The notes beneath the pieces were generated by a model. That model saw nothing but the letters and a program-made list of their open reading frames with translations. It had not been told where the DNA came from and did no database searches. Made by a program: the position numbers and the translations under genes. Positions 1 to 9,737 of a stretch of DNA of 64,000 nt are shown here, piece by piece (position 1 is the stretch's first letter; every line of letters starts with the position of its first letter). Source of the stretch: an uncultured Saprospiraceae bacterium (GTDB taxonomy: Bacteria > Bacteroidota > Bacteroidia > Chitinophagales > Saprospiraceae). The stretch lies in the NCBI GenBank assembly GCA_943788055.1, contig CALSOU010000008.1, positions 176,335-240,334 on the forward strand, in the 5' to 3' direction.

Positions 1-470
1 ACAATCCACTCACCTGAAGTAATATCCCACTGAGGTTTATTATGAAGTACACGCGGTGTTTTAAAATAGTGGATTCGTGGGATATTGGAGGCTTTCTCTT
101 CTTTAAATCCTTCAGAAGAAGCCATCTTCCATTCCATATTGGATTGACCACCGGCCAACCAAACATCTCCCACATAAATATCTTGATACACGCGATCATT
201 CATTCTCAGTATATAAGGGCCTCCTGACTCAGGCGCTTTAAACTTAATTGACCATTCTCCTTTTGAATTTACTTTAGTAGACTTTGACTCCTTCTGAAAA
301 GAAACGGTGACAATCTCATCAGAAGGTCCACTTCCCCATATTGTAATAGGTCTATCTTGCTGAATCAATGCATGATCTGTAAATAAGGGCGAGATCTGTA
401 CTTGTGACAGACAGAAAGCAGCTGTATGAATCCATAAAACCACAACTAAAGTAAATCTAGTAAACCTCAT
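1..470 (-). CDS. Sialate O-acetylesterase family protein (SGNH hydrolase), N-terminal part
   Basis: Only the first 156 residues are present; the gene runs off the left edge. Translation from the ATG at 470 gives a signal peptide (MRFTRFTLVVVLWIHTAAF and a few more residues), then the family opening SPLFTDHALIQQDRPITIWG, a beta-rich stretch, and near residues 110-120 the block GDVWLAGGQSNMEW. That block holds the nucleophile serine (GQSNM) of the SGNH-type sialate 9-O-acetylesterases. Such enzymes remove O-acetyl groups from sialic acids or plant polysaccharides and are exported to the periplasm or cell surface. The family call is firm; the substrate cannot be told from this part. The gene lies 73 bases upstream of alaS on the same strand. 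Confidence 0.85.
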   Translation of the reverse strand, partial: MRFTRFTLVVVLWIHTAAFCLSQVQISPLFTDHALIQQDRPITIWGSGPSDEIVTVSFQKESKSTKVNSKGEWSIKFKAPESGGPYILRMNDRVYQDIYVGDVWLAGGQSNMEWKMASSEGFKEEKASNIPRIHYFKTPRVLHNKPQWDITSGEWI

Positions 471-543
471 AACTTTCGTTTTATCATCACATTACCCGAT
501 TTGAATAACATCGAAATAACTAATCCCTCAAAATCAAGGCATT

Positions 544-3165
544 CTATTTTGCTACTTCGGAACGAATATGCTCTAAAGCTGCCTCTATTCCTGCCGGATT
601 CTTACCACCGGCTGTCGCGTAGAATGCTTGTCCACCTCCACCACCTTGGATGTGTTTGGCTGCCGATCTGATCATCGTACCTGCTTGATACGTTGAAGTG
701 AGATCTTCACTTACTACTATCATCAATTGAGCTTTGCCATCTTTTTCAAATCCTAAACCAATAATCGAATTCTCTCTTTTATCCATAAGATTATAAGCCA
801 ATGTCTTAATGGCATTTGTGTCATGCAGAGCGAGTTTCCTTAGTAAGATATGCACATTCCCGACAGCCTCAAAATCGTTGGACAGAGCATCTTGTAAATT
901 GGAAGCTTGAGCAAGCATCATTTCCTCAATCTGTTTCTTAAGGTTCTTGTTCTCTTCCTGCAAAGAGTAAACGTTTTTTGCCGTGTTTACTGGGTTCTTA
1001 AACAAACCTCGGATCTGATCCAATTCTTCTAGCTCTCGGTTTATAAAAGCTTCAGCTTCAACTGAAGTCACCGCTTCAATTCTACGCACTCCTGCCGCAA
1101 CTGCAGATTCAGAAGTAATCTTGAAGAGTCCAATACTACCAGTTGCATCCACGTGACAACCTCCGCACAATTCCACGGAATAGTCTTTATCAAAAGTAAT
1201 CATGCGAACCTCATCACCATACTTCTCTCCAAAAAGCATCATCGCTCCTGACTCCTTTGCCTGTTCAATTGGTATATTTCGGTCTTCTTGCAACTTAATA
1301 TTGTCCCTAATTCGTTCATTAACAATTACCCCGATCTGAGCAATCTCTTCATCGGTAACTTTAGAAAAATGTGAAAAGTCAAATCGGAGATAGTTCTCAT
1401 TAACTAGTGAACCTTTTTGATTCACATGATCTCCCAAAACGCGCTTTAATGCGGCGTGAAGCAAGTGTGTAGCTGAATGATTATTCTCAGTTAAGATTCG
1501 CTTAGTTTTATAAACTTCTGCATTGATGATCGCATAAAGATCTTCAGGAAGCTTGCTGGCGAAGTGAATAATTAGATCGTTTTCCTTTTTGGTATTAACC
1601 ACACGGATTTTCTCTTCACCGAAGTACAATACACCCGTGTCACCAACTTGACCTCCACCTTCAGCATAGAATGGCGTCTTATCTAAAACTAATTGATATT
1701 GCGGCTTGTCTTTTACAGTCACAATACGATATCGTAATAGTCTTGATCCCTCTACTTTTAATTGATCATATCCAACAAATTCCACATCATTTCCATTATG
1801 TACTGAAGTCCAATCGCCAGTAATCTTCTTACTGTCCTCACGTCCTCTAGCCCGTTGCGCTTCAAGTGCATTTTCGAAACCTAGTTCATCGATCTTCCAA
1901 CCTTTTTCAGAAGCTATCAAACGCGTCAAGTCAATGGGAAATCCATAGGTATCGTAAAGCTCAAATGCCGTTTTTCCATCCATCTCGCCATCTCCAACGT
2001 AAACGCTGTCAATTCTCTTAAGTCCTCCTGCTAAAGTTTTTAAGAACGATTTCTCCTCTTCCAACACGACTTTCTCGACAAATTCACGCTGCGTATTGAG
2101 TTCAGGAAATACATCTTTGAACTCAGACGCGAGCAAAGGAATTAGTTTATGCATCAATGGCTCTTGCACATCTAGAAATGAATAATAGTAGCGGACTCCC
2201 CTTCTCAAAATCCGTCGAATTACATAACCAGCACCAGTATTTGAAGGTAGCTCACCATCAGCGATAGTAAATGCTACAGCTCTGCTATGATCAGCGATAA
2301 CACGCATTGCGATATCACTTTTTGCATTCAGATCGTATGAACCACTATATTTTATGTCACTGAGTTGCTCTATTTTAGCTATGAATGGTGTAAAAACATC
2401 CGTATCATAATTTGATTTTTTTCCTTGCATCGCCATGCAAAGACGCTCAAATCCCATTCCTGTGTCAATATGCTTACTTGGTAGTTCTTGAAGAGATCCA
2501 TTAGCCGTACGATTATACTGGATGAATACCAAATTCCAAATCTCGACCACTTCTGGATCATCTTGATTAACTAAGGTGCGGCCAGATATCACTGCTCGAT
2601 CGGCGTCAGAACGCAGATCAATGTGAATTTCAGAACAAGGACCACAAGGGCCCGTCTCCCCCATTTCCCAGAAATTATCTTTTTTGTCACAATATAGAAT
2701 ATGACTTTCGTCAAAATACTTAGCCCAGAAGTTCTTTGCTTCTTCATCAGCTTCTAACTTATCATCTTTATCACCTTCAAAAACGGTGATGTAGAGTCTA
2801 TCCTTATCCAATTTGAAAACATCAACTAGAAGTTCATGCGCCCATTCGATGGCCTCCTCCTTAAAATAGTCTCCAAACGACCAATTTCCGAGCATTTCAA
2901 ACATCGTATGATGATATGAATCTATTCCAACTTCCTCCAGATCATTATGTTTTCCAGAGACTCGCAAGCACTTCTGAGTATCAGCGGCTCTCAAAAATTG
3001 AGGTTGCTTATTACCTAAAAAATAGTCCTTGAACTGATTCATTCCTGCATTGGTAAACATCAGAGTTGGATCGTTCTTCAATACAATTGGTGCTGAAGAA
3101 ACTATTTTATGCTTTTTGGAGTCGAAAAATTCTAAAAACGTTTTTCTGATTTCGCTTGACTTCAT
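544..3165 (-). CDS. alaS: Alanyl-tRNA synthetase
   Basis: Charges tRNA-Ala with alanine in the cytosol and edits mischarged Ser and Gly. Its 873 residues are the usual bacterial length. Visible in order: class II catalytic domain from residue 1 (TNAGMNQFKDYFLG, GCGPCSEIH-like GETGPCGPCSEIH, DTGMGFERLC), a tRNA-recognition region, the editing-domain zinc motif HSATHLLHA near residue 565 and CGGCH near residue 668, then a coiled coil (near 730-750) and the C-terminal Gly-rich C-Ala domain with GGGGGQAFYATAGGKNP. The start MKSSEIRKTFLEFF matches the family. It is divergent from the M23 gene at 3478, with a 312-base AT-rich spacer. Nothing unusual. Confidence 0.98.
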   Translation of the reverse strand: MKSSEIRKTFLEFFDSKKHKIVSSAPIVLKNDPTLMFTNAGMNQFKDYFLGNKQPQFLRAADTQKCLRVSGKHNDLEEVGIDSYHHTMFEMLGNWSFGDYFKEEAIEWAHELLVDVFKLDKDRLYITVFEGDKDDKLEADEEAKNFWAKYFDESHILYCDKKDNFWEMGETGPCGPCSEIHIDLRSDADRAVISGRTLVNQDDPEVVEIWNLVFIQYNRTANGSLQELPSKHIDTGMGFERLCMAMQGKKSNYDTDVFTPFIAKIEQLSDIKYSGSYDLNAKSDIAMRVIADHSRAVAFTIADGELPSNTGAGYVIRRILRRGVRYYYSFLDVQEPLMHKLIPLLASEFKDVFPELNTQREFVEKVVLEEEKSFLKTLAGGLKRIDSVYVGDGEMDGKTAFELYDTYGFPIDLTRLIASEKGWKIDELGFENALEAQRARGREDSKKITGDWTSVHNGNDVEFVGYDQLKVEGSRLLRYRIVTVKDKPQYQLVLDKTPFYAEGGGQVGDTGVLYFGEEKIRVVNTKKENDLIIHFASKLPEDLYAIINAEVYKTKRILTENNHSATHLLHAALKRVLGDHVNQKGSLVNENYLRFDFSHFSKVTDEEIAQIGVIVNERIRDNIKLQEDRNIPIEQAKESGAMMLFGEKYGDEVRMITFDKDYSVELCGGCHVDATGSIGLFKITSESAVAAGVRRIEAVTSVEAEAFINRELEELDQIRGLFKNPVNTAKNVYSLQEENKNLKKQIEEMMLAQASNLQDALSNDFEAVGNVHILLRKLALHDTNAIKTLAYNLMDKRENSIIGLGFEKDGKAQLMIVVSEDLTSTYQAGTMIRSAAKHIQGGGGGQAFYATAGGKNPAGIEAALEHIRSEVAK

Positions 3166-3477
3166 CGTCTTGATCGCTTGTATAAATTAATTGCTAATAT
3201 ATAATTATTTGAAAAGGCTAATTATCCATCATATTCAAATGCACGACTTCAATTAAAAGATTAAATTACAATAACTTACACTTTAAGAATATAAATATTT
3301 GACTTTTTTATATTTTTGATGTAAAAATTTTGATTTCTCTTAAATCGCGTCTATTTTTGGTTTTCCAAATTAACAACCACCTTTTGAACAAATAGACCTC
3401 CTATTTACTGGAGAAAAGCCATTGCTTTTCAATCGTAAATGAAAAGCAAATGTACTAATTTGATCAAGATTGAATCG

Positions 3478-4461
3478 ATGAAAAAAGAAAAATACGTCTA
3501 TAATCCGTTAACGCTCCGTTACGAGAAAGTAGAAGTAGCTATGAAAGCTCGTATACTTAAGGTATGCAGCTATATATGTGCAGTAGTGATGACCGGTTTT
3601 ATTTTTTACTATGGTATGGATAAACTGATGGTTTCGCCTCAGGAAAAAGTACAACAAAATCTAATCAGTCAACTAAGCCTGCATATTGAAGAACAATCAA
3701 GTTACTTAGACCAACTTTCGGTAGATATTAACGAGTTGCAAGAAAAGGATGCCAATGTGCACCGTATCATTTTTGGTATAGACCCTATAGACGAATCAGT
3801 TTGGGAAGGTGGAGTTGGAGGTCATAATACTTATGACTATTTGTCGAGTAATAAAAATGCTACAGAACAACTAAGAGAATATCTAGCTAGGGCTGAAAAG
3901 CTTAAGCGAAAGGTTGATTTGCAGAAATCTTCTCTTGATACACTTCATAATTTAGCCTCTGAAAGAGAAAAAAGACTCGCTTCAATTCCAAGTATCAAAC
4001 CAGTAAGAATTGATAAGTTAAAAAGAAAGCTCGGAGCATTATCTGGATATGGAATAAGAATTCACCCTGTACACAAAGTAAAGAAGCATCATGCAGGAAT
4101 AGATTTTACAGCTCCTCGTAAAACTGTAATTATTGCAACGGGTAATGGTAAAGTCATTCGAGTAGAACGACGAAAAAATGGTTACGGAAATAGTGTCTTA
4201 GTTGATCACGGATATGGCTATGTTACACTTTATGCACACATGTATTCTATTGATGTAAAAGTGGGTGAAGAGGTCGTAAAAGGTCAAGAAATAGGTAAGG
4301 TTGGTAGTACAGGTACATCAACGGCTCCACACCTGCACTATGAAGTTCGCTTGAATGGTAAAGCAATCAATCCGATTGATTATTGCCTTGACGGATTGTC
4401 TCCTTCTGAATATCAAGAACTAGTTGACAAGGCTAGTATGAAAAATCAGTCTTTCGACTAA
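3478..4461 (+). CDS. M23 family peptidoglycan endopeptidase, membrane-anchored
   Basis: Predicted to cut peptide cross-links in peptidoglycan from the periplasmic side. I chose the ATG at 3478 because Bacteroidota homologues begin with a form of KYVYNPLTLRYEKVE; an upstream ATG at 3439 would add 13 unconserved residues. After a short cytoplasmic N-terminus there is one membrane segment (ICAVVMTGFIFYYGMDKL), a coiled-coil region, and a C-terminal LytM domain. Its zinc and catalytic residues are visible: HHAGIDFTAP (HxxxD), YAHM, and APHLHYEVR (HxH). Because both zinc motifs are intact, it is probably an active enzyme and not an EnvC-like activator. It is divergent from alaS and monocistronic. 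Confidence 0.9.
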   Translation: MKKEKYVYNPLTLRYEKVEVAMKARILKVCSYICAVVMTGFIFYYGMDKLMVSPQEKVQQNLISQLSLHIEEQSSYLDQLSVDINELQEKDANVHRIIFGIDPIDESVWEGGVGGHNTYDYLSSNKNATEQLREYLARAEKLKRKVDLQKSSLDTLHNLASEREKRLASIPSIKPVRIDKLKRKLGALSGYGIRIHPVHKVKKHHAGIDFTAPRKTVIIATGNGKVIRVERRKNGYGNSVLVDHGYGYVTLYAHMYSIDVKVGEEVVKGQEIGKVGSTGTSTAPHLHYEVRLNGKAINPIDYCLDGLSPSEYQELVDKASMKNQSFD

Positions 4462-4703
4462 AAGCATCAAATTTCATTTCAGGTTCAATATGCTTATTTA
4501 CATTTCCTATCAATTTTAAGGAAATAAAGAGAGATACTTTATTATCGTTGCTTTTCCTTTTGTTCATATTGCCAGATTAATAATCACAAGATTAGCTACA
4601 CTAATAAGAGAGGAATTGTAATTCTGATATTCATTAAAGATCGAGGCAGTAAAAAGAGTAGAGTTCATTTTGAATTTAGACAGATTTATTGTATGTTATC
4701 TGT

Positions 4704-5167
4704 ATGAAAAATGATAACGCAATAAATAAAGTTGGAATCTTAACTATGCTCCTTATGTTTTTTTTGCATCCTGTAATACTGAAGAGGTAGCAGATGTTGA
4801 GACCAATATTGACGAACTAAACACCTTGAAGGTTGAGCTGGCCAAATTGTGAAATCCTAAATTAATTCATACCGTTTATGTTTGGCTAAAAGATGATCTA
4901 GATAAAGATGAAATGCGTGCATTTCTAGATGACGCGATGAAATTAGGAGATATTAAAAGTGTTGCGCGATTTAGATTAGGTAAAGCAGCCAAAACTGAAG
5001 AACGGGCAATTGTAGATAACACCTATACCTACGCGATGAATATCGAATTCAATTCAATAGAAGATCAGAAAGCATATCAAGATGACTCGATCCATGTAGA
5101 ATTTGTCGAGAATAATAATTACAGGTGGGATAAAGTTATCGTGTATGATAACGTGTTGTACAGATAG
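4704..5167 (+). pseudogene. Broken lipoprotein gene with a Dabb (stress-responsive A/B barrel) domain
   Basis: The ATG at 4704 opens a lipoprotein-type signal (MKNDNAINKVGILTMLLMFF) that runs into a run of eight T at 4758-4765. One more T would continue it as ASCNTEEVADVETN, a lipobox plus linker in the frame used downstream. In that frame a TGA at 4850-4852 then interrupts the gene, after which the sequence LIHTVYVWLKDD...RFRLGKA...YTYAMNIEFNSIEDQKAY reads open to 5167. This second part is a recognisable Dabb-domain protein. There are thus two independent lesions, an indel in a homopolymer and a nonsense codon. The ATG at 4913 could start an 84-residue fragment, but it would lack the first beta strand. 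The next gene, at 5290, is also interrupted. Confidence 0.75.
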
Positions 5168-5289
5168 ATCATACTTACCTTTTCTCACCACATAGTTAAG
5201 ATTAGTCGATTTGACAAGCATCATCAAAATCGAAGTTGATTTTAAGAATAATATTCGCGATATTTAATGATTAGATAATTATTTATTCA

Positions 5290-5796
5290 ATGATGATTCG
5301 ATTAATAGTTATTCTCTTTGTCACCATTTTACTATCTTCTTGTTCGGGGAATGGACCTGAAGTCGACCAGCAAGAAAAGATAAAGCCATTTGTGGGAACC
5401 TGCATTCTATCGGGAACATCTATCAATGGCCCTATGGAGGTATTTGATTCATCAAATTACCCGATGGGCATAGCCTAAAATACGATTCAGCTTGAAAATG
5501 ATACAGCTGTTATAAGTCTACAAGGACAGACCGATACATTGCTGGTCGCTGGCTTAAGGAATGATTGGGAACCAACATTCCCTAATGGAAGAGTGCAAGC
5601 GCAAGGAGTTCTAAAAGACGGTTCTATCCAATTGATTTATGACAAATCGGAAGGATTCAGTATTTCAACATTGCAGGGAGACTTACAAATTGATGAAAAT
5701 CTCATCGAGGCAAACTATGACTGGAGGTCAGAAAACACGTGGCCACCATCACTGCCAAAACTAGGAGAAGTTTCGGCAAGTGGCGCAAAGCTTTAG
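5290..5796 (+). pseudogene. Lipoprotein gene interrupted by an in-frame stop
   Basis: Residues 1-62 form a lipoprotein start (MMIRLIVILFVTILLSSCSG, lipobox LSSC) and a short domain; a TAA at 5476-5478 then stops it. The same frame continues open to 5796 for 106 more codons with protein-like composition (LENDTAVISLQGQTDTLLVAG, then VLKDGSIQLIYDKSEG). No frameshift is needed, so one base change from a sense codon explains the break. The combined product would be about 168 residues. I do not recognise the family; the beta-strand pattern suggests a small extracytoplasmic beta-sandwich protein. It lies 122 bases after the broken Dabb gene on the same strand. A real stop followed by decay is more likely than readthrough, but the sequence alone cannot exclude a base-call error. 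Confidence 0.6.
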
Positions 5797-5835
5797 AATG
5801 TATATGTCATTGATAAAATTGCCGTTAGATCTTTA

Positions 5836-8382
5836 TTACTCCTTTGTACCTGTTCGTGAGATGCTACTTGAAAAGTAGAGCATATTATCAAATAATTTGT
5901 TTCCTCCAATCCAGTATCCACGGAAAACAGGATTATCAACCGAACATACTATACGCCCAGAACCGTAACCTTCGACAAATAGTCCAGCGGTACCTGCTAT
6001 TCTATCTATATTCTCTTTTGACGCATATCCACTTGCCAATGGCGAAGAAGTATATTTCATCGGAAATGCTAGTGAACTGATATCTGCCTTAATTGCAAGC
6101 GTACCTCTTTTGAATACCGGAAGATCTTGATCTCTATATCCATAAAACAGAGGATAGGAATTATCGATATTGGTATGAAAGATCGCGCCACCGATTACAT
6201 GTTTTGCTGATTCCTCTTTTCTGTCACCGTAGCTCTTATCGTCAAAAGCTGTGGCTGCTCTAGCAACTGTCTCTATTGAGATTATCTTTTTCGATTGAAG
6301 AGAAGATATAGCTCGCTTAAATGCTAGAAGATTACCCCCACTTTGAACCCATCTCTTGATTTTTTCGACTGAAGCATCGCTAAGTCTACGGTAATTTCCA
6401 TCAGGCATTATAATCGTATTGTACCTACTAAGGTCAATATTGGCAAACCTATCCATTTCGACTTTTGACAAAGAAAGTTCCAACCGCTGATCCATGTGAT
6501 GCCACAATTCACCCGCGTCATAGGCGTTCACTCCACTTCCAATAATCATCAGAGCCTTAACCTTTTGTAATTTCTTTGAAGACGGACTACCCAATGTTAC
6601 GCCTTTTTGCGTCAAGACCGTTTTTAACCCTATCACCTCAATACCAATCTCCTCGGACATTTGAAAAATCTGTGAACGTTCACCTGCTGGACCAGTAACA
6701 ATTACTGTACCGCGATCAAAGGACTTTTGTCCTTTATTTGTTTCAGCCGTAAAGGGCTCATGTATAAGTGTGCAAGGAACATCTTTTTCCAGTAACATCC
6801 CTAGCAATGTGCTTGATCTCCAATCATTCCATTCGAAAGCGTAAGCCACACTTTCGCTCCAATCATCTAAACTCGAGACATTTCTTTTTGGTGTATCTTT
6901 AACTTCTTTGAGCCCGTTCATAGTCCAAGACTCTTCTCCAGTAATCTCCAGATCGAATGCATACGGAAAAGTCCAAGTAGACACATCATAAAAAATATTC
7001 ACTTTGAAATCGGTTACTTGTTCCATCATAATATGAATCAAGCGGCTCTGTGGCTGAGCAACTGGGATCGAATAGTACCCGTTTTCTTGCTGATCAGCAT
7101 AAACTCGAATATCATGTGATCGAAGAATATCAACTAGATAAGCTGATTTATTGAAATCGGGAAGTTTTGGGAATGTGTATGCTTTAATCTTTGATCGTTT
7201 TGCCTCTTTGGATGCATCCAAATAAAAATCTCTCTGAAACTCAAGGATTTCTTGACGCATTTTCAACCCTGCTTCTTGGGTGGAAAGACTCGTCACTACT
7301 TGGTTCCTTATTGTGAATGGAAATTCCAAAACTCCATTGATACTCTCCTGTGCATGTCCTCGTGAGCTAGCCTGTTCAAACAAGATTCCAATGCTTCCCT
7401 GAATATCAGGATATGTAGAGCCTTTTCCGTAGTAAAAATCGTCGAACGATTCTTTTGTGTAGTACATCGAGCCGATCTTATCGAGTGCTTTTGCATGAAA
7501 TACTCCAATTTTTTCTGTCAGAGTTTGATTCAACTGAGGAGTATTGGGATTTGTGCGTTCAGGAACTCCGGGCTGAAAAAAGAAAGTAGAATTCGTTCCC
7601 ATTTCGTGATGATCTGTAAGAACATTGGGCTTCCAAGCTTGAAAATTTGCAATTCGGCCACGACTTTCTGGATGTGTAAGGAGAAGCCAATCACGATTCA
7701 GATCAAACCAATAATGATTGGTTCTTCCTCCTGGCCAAACCTCATTGTATTCGCGATCTGCGGGATCTTTTACAAGAGTTGCACTCTTATTCATATTGAC
7801 CCATGAAGAAAATCGCTGAAAGCCATCTGGGTTATAACATGGATCAAGTAAAATCACTGAATTGTCAAGTAAGTCTAATACTTCTTTTCCTTCGCCGGCA
7901 GCTAAATAATAGGCTACTAGCAATGCAGCATTGGCACCTGAACTTTCATTTCCGTGCACGCTGTAGCCCTGATAAAGAACCACCGGCATATTATCAATAT
8001 TTAGCTTAGCACTTCTTGATGCATCGCAGAGTTGTACGTGTTCCTTTTGGATATCAGCAATTCGCTTTTGATTATCCTCAGAAGATATCTTCAAAAGTAA
8101 TAATGGTCGGTGCTCGTGACTATATGCATAAGTTTCTAGCGTTATTCGATCACTTTCACTAGCTAATAACTTCATGTATCCCACCAATTGATCATGCGAA
8201 ACATGCCACTCTCCTACTTGAAACCCCAAATAGGACTCAGGAGTGGAAATCGATGCATCATATGACATCTCAGGAAGGTAATAATTGAGGTTAATGTTCT
8301 CAGTAACGACATTATTAAGTGATTTTTGGCTCGAGCCAAAAAGAGATAGGAAACTAAAACACAAAAGTAAGAATAAACGCAT
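5836..8382 (-). CDS. Secreted M14 family zinc carboxypeptidase
   Basis: Predicted extracytoplasmic metallopeptidase that trims C-terminal residues from peptides. Of 848 residues, 1-19 are a signal peptide (MRLFLLLCFSFLSLFGSSQ). The M14 catalytic domain follows at about 60-380, with the zinc ligands HGNESSGANAA (HxxE) and later DHHEMGTNSTFFFQP, and the conserved DLNRDWLLLTHPE. The C-terminal half (about 500-848) looks like the glutamine-amidotransferase-like beta/alpha domain found in large Bacteroidota carboxypeptidases (VKALMIIGSG, WVQSGGNLLAFKRAI). No T9SS sorting domain is seen, so it is probably periplasmic. A perfect 20-bp palindrome at 8323-8342 falls in the codons just after the signal peptide. 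It stands alone on the minus strand. Confidence 0.88.
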   Translation of the reverse strand: MRLFLLLCFSFLSLFGSSQKSLNNVVTENINLNYYLPEMSYDASISTPESYLGFQVGEWHVSHDQLVGYMKLLASESDRITLETYAYSHEHRPLLLLKISSEDNQKRIADIQKEHVQLCDASRSAKLNIDNMPVVLYQGYSVHGNESSGANAALLVAYYLAAGEGKEVLDLLDNSVILLDPCYNPDGFQRFSSWVNMNKSATLVKDPADREYNEVWPGGRTNHYWFDLNRDWLLLTHPESRGRIANFQAWKPNVLTDHHEMGTNSTFFFQPGVPERTNPNTPQLNQTLTEKIGVFHAKALDKIGSMYYTKESFDDFYYGKGSTYPDIQGSIGILFEQASSRGHAQESINGVLEFPFTIRNQVVTSLSTQEAGLKMRQEILEFQRDFYLDASKEAKRSKIKAYTFPKLPDFNKSAYLVDILRSHDIRVYADQQENGYYSIPVAQPQSRLIHIMMEQVTDFKVNIFYDVSTWTFPYAFDLEITGEESWTMNGLKEVKDTPKRNVSSLDDWSESVAYAFEWNDWRSSTLLGMLLEKDVPCTLIHEPFTAETNKGQKSFDRGTVIVTGPAGERSQIFQMSEEIGIEVIGLKTVLTQKGVTLGSPSSKKLQKVKALMIIGSGVNAYDAGELWHHMDQRLELSLSKVEMDRFANIDLSRYNTIIMPDGNYRRLSDASVEKIKRWVQSGGNLLAFKRAISSLQSKKIISIETVARAATAFDDKSYGDRKEESAKHVIGGAIFHTNIDNSYPLFYGYRDQDLPVFKRGTLAIKADISSLAFPMKYTSSPLASGYASKENIDRIAGTAGLFVEGYGSGRIVCSVDNPVFRGYWIGGNKLFDNMLYFSSSISRTGTKE

Positions 8383-8519
8383 TAAAGTGGATTTGTTGGA
8401 TAAAAAGTATAAACAAGTGGTTTAGAGAAAAGATCAATGTAACATCATAATCGTGTAAACCATCGATCAGCTAGTTCTAAATACATCAATTTTTGTTCCA
8501 AACTATCGCCAACAACGAA

Positions 8520-8547
8520 TTGCAATCATTAAAACTCTGTATATTTA
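8520..8547 (+). promoter_or_regulatory. Candidate Bacteroidota-type promoter for the 8.6-13.1 kb gene run
   Basis: TTG at 8520-8522, a 17-base spacer, then TATATTTA at 8540-8547, close to the Bacteroidota -7 consensus TAnnTTTG (last base A instead of G). It lies about 18 bases before the ATG at 8566. It is the only good candidate promoter I see ahead of the five-gene run. Found by eye only. Confidence 0.4.
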
Positions 8548-8565
8548 CGACCCTTACTAGTAATA

Positions 8566-8868
8566 ATGGAAAATAGCTTACTCATTCTTATAATTGTGCT
8601 TTTTGGCGCCATGCTATTTCTGAATTTGTATTTCAGATTAAAGGTTATGCGATCGTATAGAAATATGGTGCGAGCGGGCGTGCAAGCAAGAGCTAGAGAT
8701 CTATTAAGTAGTGACGCTCTTGAAACAATTGTGATAGCTGCCCACAAAGAATCTGAAAAAGAGATCCGTACTTTCGTAAAACATTTGAAAAATGGCTTCC
8801 GCATGACAAGCGTTTTACTCAGTTTGGTCGTTTTATTTGGGTATATACTAATGCGATACAAAAATTGA
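8566..8868 (+). CDS. Small two-helix membrane protein of unknown function
   Basis: 100 residues: an N-terminal membrane segment (LLILIIVLFGAMLFLNLYF), a basic and then mixed-charge soluble middle (KVMRSYRNMVRAGVQARARDLL to about residue 75), and a second membrane segment (VLLSLVVLFGYILM) ending RYKN. I do not recognise a named family. The hairpin shape suggests an inner-membrane protein with the charged loop on one side. Its TGA stop (8866-8868) shares a base with the ATG of the next gene (TGATG), so the two are probably translationally coupled. The overlapping minus-strand reading frame has no family features and was left out. Confidence 0.7.
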   Translation: MENSLLILIIVLFGAMLFLNLYFRLKVMRSYRNMVRAGVQARARDLLSSDALETIVIAAHKESEKEIRTFVKHLKNGFRMTSVLLSLVVLFGYILMRYKN

Positions 8869-9734
8869 TGGCAAAACTGCACTTTCTTACTATTGGAATA
8901 CTTAGCATGCTGCTTTTTGCTATCATTTCCTGCAATCCGCTTGCTACTCAAGGACCAGAACCTGCTTTCCTAAACATCTCTGCAATTGAATTTATTCATG
9001 ATTTTGAAAAGGGTCCGAGACTTCATCAAATTGATCATGTAGAGATTTTCTTTGAAAACTTCTCGATTGGTTATTATGAGCTTCCCGCTGAAATTGCTGT
9101 CATTCCAACAAAAGAGGTATCAAATTTGACTATCCGACCAGCTATTCGCGAAAATGGTGGAAAGAATACAATCACAGTATATAACATGATGACGAGCTAC
9201 ATAGTGGATCAGACTTTCGAGGCTTTTGAAACATATGAAATAAACCCTCAAGTTGATTATGCTAGTAATGTTGTATTCGATTTGGTAGAGACATTTGAGT
9301 CTTCCAACAGTATGACCTTTGATCTTGACGGCATTGATTCTACCATGTTGGTTCGCACCACCAAAGATGCAAATGACGGATCTTACTCTGGTCTGCTGAG
9401 TTCTGAAAATGGAAGAGACATCTTGGTAGGCAGTGACTTCTTGTTTACCGACCTAGACAATGATCGTCGCGATGTGTTTATCGAATTTGAATATAGAAAT
9501 GACATTCCATTTGAAATTGGGATGTATGCATTCGGTGGAGGCAACTCTCTTGAAATACCTTATATATTTACGTTTCCCGCACGTGCGCAATGGAATAAAG
9601 TCTACTTAAACTTTACTCCAGCAATATTTAATATTCCATCCGAAGGCTATCGCATATTTCTAAGAACCAATTCGTCTAGCTCCTTCCTTTCTGAAGTATT
9701 TATTGACAACCTCAAATTATTACATATACAGTAA
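8868..9734 (+). CDS. Lipoprotein of unknown function
   Basis: The product has 288 residues. I chose the ATG at 8868, one base into the upstream stop codon, over a TTG one codon earlier. The signal ends in a clear lipobox (LLFAIISCNPLATQG, Cys near residue 22). The mature part is beta-rich. Roughly residues 35-120 look like a linker or carrier domain (HQIDHVEIFFENFSIGYYEL), and residues 150-288 have the pattern of a jelly-roll carbohydrate-binding-like domain (DLDNDRRDVFIEFEYRNDIPFEIGMY, ending VFIDNLKLLHIQ). That fold guess is inference. It lies between a small membrane protein and a sugar transferase with 0-3 base gaps, so an envelope or polysaccharide role is plausible but not shown. Confidence 0.75.
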   Translation: MAKLHFLTIGILSMLLFAIISCNPLATQGPEPAFLNISAIEFIHDFEKGPRLHQIDHVEIFFENFSIGYYELPAEIAVIPTKEVSNLTIRPAIRENGGKNTITVYNMMTSYIVDQTFEAFETYEINPQVDYASNVVFDLVETFESSNSMTFDLDGIDSTMLVRTTKDANDGSYSGLLSSENGRDILVGSDFLFTDLDNDRRDVFIEFEYRNDIPFEIGMYAFGGGNSLEIPYIFTFPARAQWNKVYLNFTPAIFNIPSEGYRIFLRTNSSSSFLSEVFIDNLKLLHIQ

Positions 9735-9737
9735 AAT

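Noticed and set aside
8529..8951. 140-residue reading frame on the minus strand
   Set aside because: It lies almost wholly antisense to the small membrane protein gene at 8566, which has clear membrane segments and is coupled to the next gene. The antisense product has no family features.
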